From Campylobacter concisus (GTDB lineage: Bacteria; Campylobacterota; Campylobacteria; Campylobacterales; Campylobacteraceae): 64,000 bases of DNA. Under the pieces are notes generated by a model, which searched no databases, had not been told where the DNA came from, and saw nothing but the letters and a program-made list of their open reading frames with translations. How positions within the stretch are numbered: position 1 is the first letter of the stretch; each line of letters opens with the position of its first letter. The translations under genes were made by a program, and so were the position numbers. Below, piece after piece: positions 10,768 to 17,084 of this stretch. The DNA is taken from contig NZ_CP049263.1 in assembly GCF_003048615.2 (NCBI RefSeq), positions 310,001 through 374,000 on the forward strand, in the 5' to 3' direction.

Positions 10768-10846
10768 ATGGTTTTAAAATTTAACTGGCGTTTAAAATTT
10801 AAAACAAAGTTGCTCATTTTTAATAGTTGCTATTTATAATTTTTTA

Positions 10847-10909
10847 AGATTAATAAATTTTATTATTAAAATTTTCTATTTTACAAGCTCTAAAATAGAA
10901 AATTTTTTT
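10847..10909 (+). ncRNA. Possible short RNA or stand-alone terminator
   Basis: A perfect 15-bp stem (10869-10883 with 10891-10905, 7-nt loop) is followed by TTTTAT. A TATAAT lies at 10835-10840, so transcription from about 10847 would give a roughly 60-nt RNA ending in this stem. mnmG already has its own terminator 100 bp upstream, so this stem is not needed for it. It could equally be a second or bidirectional terminator. Confidence 0.3.
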
Positions 10910-11039
10910 ATCTTAACGTTTAGACATTAGATCAAATTTCTCTTTTATAAAAAGCTTAAAATCACGATATATGGATATTTCTGGGTAAATTTACGTCAAA
11001 TTTTAGTGTAAAAAAAGCTTAAATTCACTTTATTTTTAC

Positions 11040-11064
11040 AAACTATATTGTGAGATTATAGTTT
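11040..11064 (+). promoter_or_regulatory. Inverted repeat upstream of the petABC promoter
   Basis: AAACTATA and TATAGTTT are 8-bp arms with a 9-bp spacer, centred about 30 bp upstream of the -10 box at 11081. It could be an operator; no known regulator consensus was recognised. Confidence 0.35.
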
Positions 11065-11080
11065 TTTAATTTTTTGAGAG

Positions 11081-11086
11081 TATAAT
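11081..11086 (+). promoter_or_regulatory. -10 box of petABC
   Basis: Perfect TATAAT preceded by GAGAG, giving a start near 11093 and a leader of about 25 nt to the petA ATG. Confidence 0.6.
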
Positions 11087-11117
11087 CGTTTAAATTTTAT
11101 TTATAGAAAGGAAATTA

Positions 11118-11621
11118 ATGTCAGTAAAGCAAGAAAGACGAAGCTTTATCGGCCTTGCGTTTGGTGCTGTGGCAGCTGTGGGTGGCGCTATGTCACTAGT
11201 TGCCATGAAAAAGACCTGGGATCCGCTCCCTAGCGTAAAAGCTGCTGGTTTTACAACCGTCGATCTAAGCCCGATCAAAGATGGCGAGATGAGACAGGTT
11301 GAGTGGCGTAAAAAGCCTATTTTTATCCTCAAAAAAAGTCCAGATATGGCTAAAAACGACAAGAGAGATGTTGTCGTTGGAGATGCGAGATATGTAGTTC
11401 TTATCGGACTTTGCACACACCTAGGATGTATCCCTGAGTACAAGTCTAGCAAGCAAATTTTTGTCTGTGCCTGTCATGGCGGCGAATTTAACGTCGATGG
11501 CATACAGACATACGGACCTCCACCAAGACCGCTTGATATCCCACCATTTAAGATAGATGGAACCAAGCTAGTTCTAGGCGAAACAAGCCCAGAATATGAA
11601 AAATTAGTAGTTAAAGCTTAG
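11118..11621 (+). CDS. petA: Cytochrome bc1 complex Rieske iron-sulfur subunit
   Basis: This is a 167-residue Rieske protein. A twin-arginine motif (RRSFIGLAFG near residue 8) precedes the single N-terminal membrane helix, as expected for Tat-exported, membrane-anchored Rieske proteins. The 2Fe-2S ligands are in CTHLGC and CACHGG, followed by the GPPPRPLD proline loop. The protein takes electrons from menaquinol at the Qo site and hands them to cytochrome c1. It has an AAAGGAAA ribosome site and is followed 10 bp later by petB. Confidence 0.97.
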   Translation: MSVKQERRSFIGLAFGAVAAVGGAMSLVAMKKTWDPLPSVKAAGFTTVDLSPIKDGEMRQVEWRKKPIFILKKSPDMAKNDKRDVVVGDARYVVLIGLCTHLGCIPEYKSSKQIFVCACHGGEFNVDGIQTYGPPPRPLDIPPFKIDGTKLVLGETSPEYEKLVVKA

Positions 11622-11631
11622 GAGGTTAGCG

Positions 11632-12876
11632 ATGTCTTTATCTCATAAATCAACTGGCGTTATTGACTGGCTTGACCAGCGCCTAGCTTTTACAAAACTG
11701 ATGAAGGTTCTAGTTAGCGAATACTGGATCCCAAAAAATATAAATTTCCTTTGGGCTATGGGCGTTATCCTAACGACACTTTTCTTACTTTTGATCATCA
11801 CTGGCTTTTTGCTTATGATGTATTACAAACCAGACATACATTTAGCCTTTGATAGCGTAAATTACACTATTATGCAAGAGGTCGAGTACGGCTGGCTGTG
11901 GCGTCATATCCACGCGATTTCAGCATCGACTATCTTTCTTATCATGTATATCCACTTGCTTACTGGACTTTACTATGGCTCATACAAAAGAGGCAGAGAG
12001 GTCATTTGGGTAAGTGGTATGGTGCTATTTATCTGTTTTTCAGCAGAGGCATTTAGCGGCTATATGCTCCCATGGGGTCAGATGAGCTACTGGGCGGCTA
12101 CTGTTATCACTCAGCTCTTTGGTGGCGTGCCAGTTATCGGCGATGCTTTGGTTGAGTGGATCAGGGGCGATTATGCAGTTGGCGACTCGACACTTACAAG
12201 ATTTTTCATGCTTCACGTATGCTTGCTACCACTTGTAACTATCGTTGTTTTGGTTATCCACTTCTACTCACTAAGAGTTCCGCACGTAAATAACCTAACA
12301 AGCGAAGATATCGACTTTGACGTAGAGGCTGAGGTCTATCTACACGGTGACAGAGCAAAAGCTAAAGTTATACCATTTTGGCCAGGATTTTTGGCAAAAG
12401 ACTTCATGTATGTATCATTTTTTATGATATTTGTTATGTATCTCGTTTGCTATCATTTTGGCTTTGCGATGGATCCTATCAACTTTGAGCCAGCAAATCC
12501 ACTAAAAACTCCACCACACATCTATCCAGAGTGGTATTTTTTGTGGCAATATGAAATTTTACGTGGCTTCTTCTTTGATATAGCAGGAATTTCAGCTTAT
12601 AACATCGGTCTTATCGCGTTTGCCTTTGCAGGCGTTGCGTTTATGCTTATACCACTCTTTGACAGAAGCGACCTTGTAGCTCCAGCTCACAAAAGACCAC
12701 TATTTTTCGTATGGTTTTGGGTGCTAGTTGCTGACCTTATCGTATTATCTATATATGGCAAGCTCCCAACAGGCGGCATCAACGACTGGATAGGATTTTA
12801 TGCTTCACTGCTATTTTTAGTGCTATTTATAATCGCACTTCCAGTTATCACAATACTTGAAAGAAAAAGGGGCTAA
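11632..12876 (+). CDS. petB: Cytochrome bc1 complex cytochrome b subunit
   Basis: This is a 414-residue membrane protein with eight or more helices. The paired haem-ligand histidines lie in WRHIHAISAS and MYIHLLTG on one helix pair and in MLHVCLLPL and LVIHFYSLR on the other. The Qo-site motif PEWY is present (HIYPEWYFL). It houses the two b haems and the quinol sites of the complex. The start is preceded by AGGAGG, and the gene is separated from petC by 2 bp. Confidence 0.97.
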   Translation: MSLSHKSTGVIDWLDQRLAFTKLMKVLVSEYWIPKNINFLWAMGVILTTLFLLLIITGFLLMMYYKPDIHLAFDSVNYTIMQEVEYGWLWRHIHAISASTIFLIMYIHLLTGLYYGSYKRGREVIWVSGMVLFICFSAEAFSGYMLPWGQMSYWAATVITQLFGGVPVIGDALVEWIRGDYAVGDSTLTRFFMLHVCLLPLVTIVVLVIHFYSLRVPHVNNLTSEDIDFDVEAEVYLHGDRAKAKVIPFWPGFLAKDFMYVSFFMIFVMYLVCYHFGFAMDPINFEPANPLKTPPHIYPEWYFLWQYEILRGFFFDIAGISAYNIGLIAFAFAGVAFMLIPLFDRSDLVAPAHKRPLFFVWFWVLVADLIVLSIYGKLPTGGINDWIGFYASLLFLVLFIIALPVITILERKRG

Positions 12877-12878
12877 TC

Positions 12879-13919
12879 ATGAAAGAGCTTAAAATTTTTG
12901 CCATCGTTGTTATCCTTTCAGGTATTTTATACTGGGGTATCGAGCCTTACGCTCATACAAAGCTTCATCCGCACACTGCAAATGCCGAGTATAACTTCTC
13001 AAAAGAAGATACTGACTACGCAAAACACTTTTTAGAGCAGAAAAAAGAGGCGCTTGAGGCTGCAAAAGCTAGCGGCAACAAGGCTAGCATCGATGCAGCT
13101 ACAAAAGATGTCGAGACAGCACAAAAAATTCTTGATGACTACACAGCTTTTTGGGCTGATATAAACTCGATCGACCTTGTAAAAGGTGACGCTGCAAAAG
13201 GCGCTGAGACATTTGGAGCAGCTGGATGTATAGGATGCCACGGCATCGAAGCAGCTGGTATGCCAGCTAGTATGGACGCTGAGACAGCTAGCCAAAGCTT
13301 TGGCGTAGTGCCACCAGATCTTAGCACAGCTGGTAAAATTTATGACGAGAGATTTTTGGCTGCACTTATCAAAAATCCAACTATGGCTGTAAAACTATCT
13401 CATAAATTTAACGACGAGCATCCTTATCCGATGACTGCATTTATGGGTGCTGGCGGCGATATAAATGCTGAGGTTGCTGATATAGTTGCTTATCTTAAAA
13501 AAGTATCAGCTGACGCGGATGCAAAGAGCAAGATCACTGACGAGAAAGTCTTTGCTGATGCATGTCAAAGATGCCACGATATGAAGTATGATAAAAAATA
13601 TACTCTTAGCAATAAAGCAAGCCTTGCAGCATATATGGGCTCAAACCCACCTGATCTATCTATGATGATCCGCTCAAAAGGTGCAGACTACTTGCATAAA
13701 TTTATAAACGATACTCAAAAGATGCTTCCAGGCACTGCGATGCCTAGAGTTGGCTTAAACAAAGCTGCTGAAGACGACATAGTATCTTACATAGAAAAAG
13801 TAGGCGACAGCAAAAAGGCTGAGCGCGAGAGCACAGGACTTTATGTCATGATCTACTTCTTCATCTTAGGAATTTTTGCTTGGCTTTGGAAACGCAAAGT
13901 CTGGAGCGAACTCCACTAA
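12879..13919 (+). CDS. petC: Cytochrome bc1 complex di-haem cytochrome c subunit
   Basis: This is a 346-residue protein with an N-terminal membrane helix (FAIVVILSGILYWGI) and a second near the C-terminus (YFFILGIFAWLWKRK). Two c-type haem motifs are present, CIGCH near residue 114 and CQRCH near residue 230, so this is the di-haem c subunit typical of Campylobacterota rather than a mono-haem c1. A charged Lys/Ala/Glu segment near residues 50-70 looks coiled-coil. It is the last gene of the operon and is followed by a strong terminator. Confidence 0.95.
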   Translation: MKELKIFAIVVILSGILYWGIEPYAHTKLHPHTANAEYNFSKEDTDYAKHFLEQKKEALEAAKASGNKASIDAATKDVETAQKILDDYTAFWADINSIDLVKGDAAKGAETFGAAGCIGCHGIEAAGMPASMDAETASQSFGVVPPDLSTAGKIYDERFLAALIKNPTMAVKLSHKFNDEHPYPMTAFMGAGGDINAEVADIVAYLKKVSADADAKSKITDEKVFADACQRCHDMKYDKKYTLSNKASLAAYMGSNPPDLSMMIRSKGADYLHKFINDTQKMLPGTAMPRVGLNKAAEDDIVSYIEKVGDSKKAERESTGLYVMIYFFILGIFAWLWKRKVWSELH

Positions 13920-13948
13920 AATTTAAGAGCCTTTTTGGCTCTTAAATT
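13920..13948 (+). terminator. Terminator of petABC
   Basis: 12-bp perfect inverted repeat (AATTTAAGAGCC / GGCTCTTAAATT) with a TTTTT loop just after the petC stop, then a pyrimidine-rich stretch. Confidence 0.75.
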
Positions 13949-14000
13949 CTCTCTAGTAAAATTACATATATAAATAGGTATTCTTTAAAATTATTCTTTT

Positions 14001-14139
14001 ACAAATTTAATCAAGCTGTCTTTGCAAATTTTAAAATTCCATTCGCTCGCAAGAATTGACTACTAAAATTTGACTTCGCTTGCAGCTTAGCTCAAATTTT
14101 AGAGCCGAAATTACTCGCTCATGAAATTTTAAAATTTGC
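14001..14139. repeat. Inverted-repeat element, copy 1
   Basis: A 139-bp unit that recurs at 14287-14423. Outer arms are 15 bp and perfect (14024-14038 with 14125-14139). An inner 11-bp perfect stem lies at 14063-14073 with 14092-14102. The left 63 bp and the right 39 bp are nearly or fully identical to copy 2, while the inner stem differs in sequence but is still paired. This suggests a mobile hairpin element or a structured RNA family. Confidence 0.8.
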
Positions 14140-14161
14140 TTGAGTTTCTTTGTCATAAAAC

Positions 14162-14189
14162 GCATGCAGTGCGTAGCACTAAAGCATGC
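14162..14189. repeat. Stem-loop between the two repeat copies
   Basis: GCATGC (14162-14167) pairs with GCATGC (14184-14189), and AGTGC pairs with GCACT inside it, with a 3-nt bulge on one side. Confidence 0.5.
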
Positions 14190-14204
14190 TCCTCTAACGT
14201 GCGA

Positions 14205-14236
14205 GGGGATTGAGGGATCTAAAGGGAGATAAGGGG
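14205..14236 (+). other. G-quadruplex motif
   Basis: Four G runs (14205-14208, 14214-14216, 14224-14226, 14233-14236) are separated by loops of 5, 7 and 6 bases, satisfying the usual G3+N1-7 rule. The last run also forms one arm of the hairpin at 14231-14261, so the two structures compete. Confidence 0.6.
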
Positions 14237-14261
14237 ACGGCTTCGTAATTTAAGTCCCCTT
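14231..14261 (+). repeat. GC-rich hairpin sharing a strand with the G-quadruplex motif
   Basis: AAGGGGAC (14231-14238) pairs with GTCCCCTT (14254-14261) around a 15-nt loop. There is no T run after it, so it is not a standard terminator. Confidence 0.55.
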
Positions 14262-14286
14262 GTCACCATTTTGAATAAAAAAAATT

Positions 14287-14423
14287 ACAAATTTAATAAA
14301 GCTGTCTTTGCAAATTTTAAAATTCCATTTACTCCTAAGAATTGACTACTGATTTTAGGTCTCGCAAAGCTTGCCACTAAAATCAGAGCCGAAATTACTC
14401 GCTCATGAAATTTTAAAATTTGC
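14287..14423. repeat. Inverted-repeat element, copy 2
   Basis: This 137-bp unit matches 14001-14139. Outer 15-bp arms lie at 14310-14324 and 14409-14423. The inner stem is 14349-14358 with 14377-14386 (10 bp, CTGATTTTAG / CTAAAATCAG), which replaces CTAAAATTTGA / TCAAATTTTAG of copy 1. Both arms changed together. Confidence 0.8.
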
Positions 14424-14678
14424 CTTTATTGATTGACTAGCTTAAATTTAGAAGTTAAAAGCATTTCAGAAATTTGCTTGAATTTTGCGCATGTGATATA
14501 CCGATGGCAATACGCCCAGTGTGCAACAGGTATTTGGCAAAAGATGTGGCAAATGTGAGGATATTAACAGCCACTAAGCGAGTAAATTTGTATTTTCTAG
14601 CAAATTTACTCAGCAAAAAACCACATAAATTTACGCAAAACAGCCAAATTTAGCTCGCCGCAAAGCCACACTAAACGA
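14424..14678. other. Gene-free stretch after the repeats
   Basis: 255 bp. It holds an 11-bp inverted repeat (14580-14590 with 14601-14611) and a 49-codon plus-strand frame (14504-14653, starting MAIRPVCNRYLAKD) that has no ribosome site and no recognised relative. With the two repeats, the whole 13,949-14,678 interval is without a supported gene. Confidence 0.5.
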
Positions 14679-14966
14679 CTAAATTTCTTTGGCGATCTTG
14701 CTCATTTTATTTATCAGCTCTTCACGCTCGCTTGATTTTAAGTTGCCGTATTGAAGCTTTGTCATCATCTGCATGAAGTCAAACTGCTTAAACATCTGCG
14801 CGTCGCTTTTCAGCTCTTTTTCAAGCTTTTCGTAGATCTTCTCCGTCTCTTTGTTCGCTTTTTCTAAATTTTGCAAAAAGCTTCCAGTAGCGCTTGCATC
14901 AAGGTCGTTTTTCGCTGCCTTGTCGATGGCATTTTTTAAATTTGATAAATTTTCAGAAATTTTCAT
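14679..14966 (-). CDS. Small helical protein of unknown function
   Basis: This is a 95-residue, charged, Lys/Glu/Met-rich protein predicted to be almost wholly helical, with heptad-like spacing in the segment NLEKANKETEKIYEKLEKEL. It has no Cys, no signal peptide and no membrane segment. ATG 14966 is chosen because AAAAGGA sits seven bases ahead; the GTG two codons upstream overlaps that ribosome site. It is followed by the metallo-hydrolase gene 44 bp upstream on the same strand, so the two may be co-transcribed. No family is recognised. Confidence 0.65.
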   Translation of the reverse strand: MKISENLSNLKNAIDKAAKNDLDASATGSFLQNLEKANKETEKIYEKLEKELKSDAQMFKQFDFMQMMTKLQYGNLKSSEREELINKMSKIAKEI

Positions 14967-15010
14967 CTGCACTTCCTTTTGGATTTTAAAATTTAGAGCA
15001 AATTTTATTC

Positions 15011-16096
15011 CTAAATTTCATCCCACCACTTTTTTCTAGGTGGATTTTGCACGGTAAAAACCTCTGCGATCATCGGTGTCGCGTAGTTTAGCTCAAGTTT
15101 TGTAGCCGCCTTTTCAAAACGCTTGATCGGCTCATCCCAAGCGTGATAAGAAAGATCAAATTTACCCCAATGCACCGGCACGCCAAGCTTAGCTTTAAGA
15201 TCTTTTAGCGCTTGCGCTGACTCCTCTGGCTTCATGTGCACGTAAGGCCAGCCATCGCTGTAAGCGCCATTTTCTATAAAAACTAGATCAAAGCCGCCAA
15301 ATTTCTCATTTATCATCTTAAAATGCTTGCCATATCCGCCATCTCCGCTAAAGTAAAAGCTAAAGCCAGCCTCCTCTACCGCCCAGCCGCCCCAAAGTGT
15401 GGTGTTTCTTTTGAATGTACGCCCGCTAAAGTGCCTTGAGGGGCAAAAAGTGAAGTTTAAATTTCCTATTTTTAGATCACCAAACCAGTCAAACTCGTAA
15501 ATTTTGCCTTCATCCACGCCCCATTTTACGAGGTGGGCTTTGACGCCAAGCGGCACTAGAAATTTGGCTATCCTATCCTTTAGCTCAAGGATCGTTTTAT
15601 GGTCAAGATGGTCGTAGTGGTCGTGCGAGATGAGGGCGACGTCGATCACCTCTGGATAGTCGCTAGCGGTGATGGCGTGCTCGTAGGCAAAGGGCTTGCC
15701 GCCAACTGGCAGAGGGAATGCTCGGTGCAAAACGGGGTCTGTGATGATGGTTTTGCCATCAAGCTTGCAGATTAGGCTAACGTGCCCAAGCCAGATAAAC
15801 TCGCCATTTTTGAGAGCGTTTGCGTCAAATTTTAAATTTGGCAAAGGCTTAGTTGGTAGCTTGCCTTTTGGTGGAAAGAGTGCTTGAGGGACGTAATTTA
15901 ACATAGACGCTTGCGGACTTTTCTTTACCATATCAATTGTCGGCTCTAAATTTACAAAAACTTTGCCATTAAAATTTGGCGAAGCCTCTATCAGCTTTTG
16001 GCTTTTGGCATCTGGTCTGCCACCAAAAACAGGGGCAAATTTCATAAAAGCAAAAACTGAAGCGATAAATAAAACTATGACTATAAAAATTTCCAT
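15011..16096 (-). CDS. Metallo-beta-lactamase fold hydrolase, NAPE-PLD/UlaG-like
   Basis: This is a 361-residue protein with an N-terminal membrane anchor (IFIVIVLFIASVFAFMKF), then a metallo-beta-lactamase fold. The zinc motif HxHxDH is ISHDHYDHLDH near residue 160, with further ligands in PSRHFSGRT, FSGDGGYG and PVHWGKFD. The layout resembles N-acyl-phosphatidylethanolamine phospholipase D-like enzymes and UlaG lactonases, so a membrane-associated hydrolase is likely. The anchor suggests the catalytic part faces the periplasm, but topology is inferred. ATG 16096 follows AAAGGG; TTG codons two places upstream are less likely starts. Confidence 0.8.
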   Translation of the reverse strand: MEIFIVIVLFIASVFAFMKFAPVFGGRPDAKSQKLIEASPNFNGKVFVNLEPTIDMVKKSPQASMLNYVPQALFPPKGKLPTKPLPNLKFDANALKNGEFIWLGHVSLICKLDGKTIITDPVLHRAFPLPVGGKPFAYEHAITASDYPEVIDVALISHDHYDHLDHKTILELKDRIAKFLVPLGVKAHLVKWGVDEGKIYEFDWFGDLKIGNLNFTFCPSRHFSGRTFKRNTTLWGGWAVEEAGFSFYFSGDGGYGKHFKMINEKFGGFDLVFIENGAYSDGWPYVHMKPEESAQALKDLKAKLGVPVHWGKFDLSYHAWDEPIKRFEKAATKLELNYATPMIAEVFTVQNPPRKKWWDEI

Positions 16097-16344
16097 CAAC
16101 AACCCTTTTAAATTTAAAGGTTGGATTATATTTTAGATTTTTAAATTTCAGTTTCATTTAATTAACCAAAGCTTAAAAAACTAATTTTTAAATTTAAACT
16201 TAATTAAGATAATTTTACTCTTTTTACTAATTATCCGTTATGAAATATTAATCTTTTTTGATTAATCATACGATAATAACGCCATTTAATAGCATATCTT
16301 AAACTAATATAAAATAAAAATTTAATTTCAAAAATACAAAATTT

Positions 16345-16358
16345 GTCAGATAGCTGAC
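16345..16358 (+). promoter_or_regulatory. Candidate Crp/Fnr-type operator of the hyf operon
   Basis: GTCAG-ATAG-CTGAC is a perfect 5-4-5 palindrome, the same geometry as FNR/CRP sites. Its centre (16351.5) lies 41.5 bp before the start inferred from the -10 at 16381-16386, the class II activator position. Confidence 0.55.
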
Positions 16359-16380
16359 GGAATTTAATCGCCAGAAGTTA

Positions 16381-16386
16381 TAGAAT
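16381..16386 (+). promoter_or_regulatory. Likely -10 box of the hyf operon
   Basis: TAGAAT matches TATAAT in five of six bases and predicts a start at about 16393, giving a leader of about 26 nt before the 32-codon ORF. Confidence 0.5.
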
Positions 16387-16418
16387 TGTTTCAAAAATTT
16401 CAGGAAGGAGCGTTTGAG

Positions 16419-16517
16419 ATGTTAAATAAAAATTTAACTATCTCTATTCATGTGATTAACAATCACTCTATTAGTGAGCAGGGCGGTCTTGCCTTGTTTT
16501 TTAGGAGGAATTTATGA
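16419..16517 (+). CDS. 32-residue leader ORF overlapping hyfA
   Basis: This short frame starts at ATG 16419, eight bases after a very strong ribosome site (AGGAAGGAG, 16402-16410), and encodes MLNKNLTISIHVINNHSISE plus 12 more residues. Its TGA overlaps the hyfA start codon as ATGA, the classic arrangement for translational coupling. The hyfA ribosome site (AGGAGG, 16503-16508) lies inside the last codons of this ORF, so ribosomes reading it would open or occupy that site. A small hairpin (TCACT/AGTGA, 16463-16477) lies mid-ORF. The peptide has no recognised family. It could be a regulatory leader peptide, a small membrane-adjacent subunit, or a chance frame; the ribosome site and overlap favour real translation. 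Confidence 0.55.
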   Translation: MLNKNLTISIHVINNHSISEQGGLALFFRRNL

Positions 16518-17083
16518 AAAAACATAAATTTGTGATTGCCGATTCTAAACGCTGCATAGGATGTGCGACCTGTATGGCTGCATGTTTTAAAAGTGCTTAT
16601 GAACGCGGCAAACTATCACGTGCAAGGCTAAGCGTCTTAAGAGAAGCTAGCGGTGTTATGCCGACTCAATGCAGACAATGCGACGATGGCCCTTGCGCAA
16701 ATGTATGCCCAACTGGAGCGTTGCGATTTAATGATAATTGCATCGAGCTTCACGAGGAAATTTGTATAGGTTGCAAGATGTGCACGATCGCTTGCCCTTA
16801 TGGTGCGATAAGCTCAAGTGCAGAGCTTATGCCTTCAGTAAATTACGCTGTCGAGCCAAAATACTATCTTGAAGTAGAGTCACAATCAGGCGCAAAAAAC
16901 ATCGCGGTAAAATGTGATATGTGCTTTGGCCGTGAAAATGGACCAGCTTGCGTTGATGTATGTCCAACAAGCGCTCTTATAATGGTTGATCCAGAAGAGG
17001 GCAAACATAAGCTTGGCAAGAGGATAGACTACGATGCAGCGAATAAATTTGCTACTAAAATTTTAAACGGACAAGGAGCATAA
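16514..17083 (+). CDS. hyfA: Hydrogenase-4 electron-transfer ferredoxin subunit HyfA (HycB-like)
   Basis: This is a 189-residue protein with four [4Fe-4S] cysteine clusters: CIGCATCMAAC near residue 14, CRQCDDGPCANVCPTG near 54, CIGCKMCTIACPYG near 85, and CDMCFGRENGPACVDVCP near 134. It belongs to the HycB/HyfA/CooF polyferredoxin group that carries electrons from a formate dehydrogenase or ferredoxin to the hydrogenase module. It starts at ATG 16514 with AGGAGG ahead, overlapping the leader ORF by ATGA. It is the first structural gene of the hyf operon and is 1 bp from hyfB. No formate dehydrogenase gene is in the window. Confidence 0.9.
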   Translation: MKKHKFVIADSKRCIGCATCMAACFKSAYERGKLSRARLSVLREASGVMPTQCRQCDDGPCANVCPTGALRFNDNCIELHEEICIGCKMCTIACPYGAISSSAELMPSVNYAVEPKYYLEVESQSGAKNIAVKCDMCFGRENGPACVDVCPTSALIMVDPEEGKHKLGKRIDYDAANKFATKILNGQGA

Positions 17084-17084
17084 G

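Larger units (their letters stand above)
10768..11117. other. Intergenic region between mnmG and petA
   Basis: 350 bp without a gene. It holds a TATAAT at 10835, a very strong hairpin at 10869-10905, an inverted repeat at 11040-11064 and the petA -10 box at 11081. No ORF of note is seen on either strand. Confidence 0.7.
16097..16418. other. Divergent intergenic region upstream of the hyf operon
   Basis: 322 very AT-rich bp between the hydrolase and the hyf leader ORF. It contains a 7-bp inverted repeat with a T6 loop (16247-16266), the palindrome at 16345-16358 and the -10 at 16381-16386. No other gene is seen. Confidence 0.6.
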
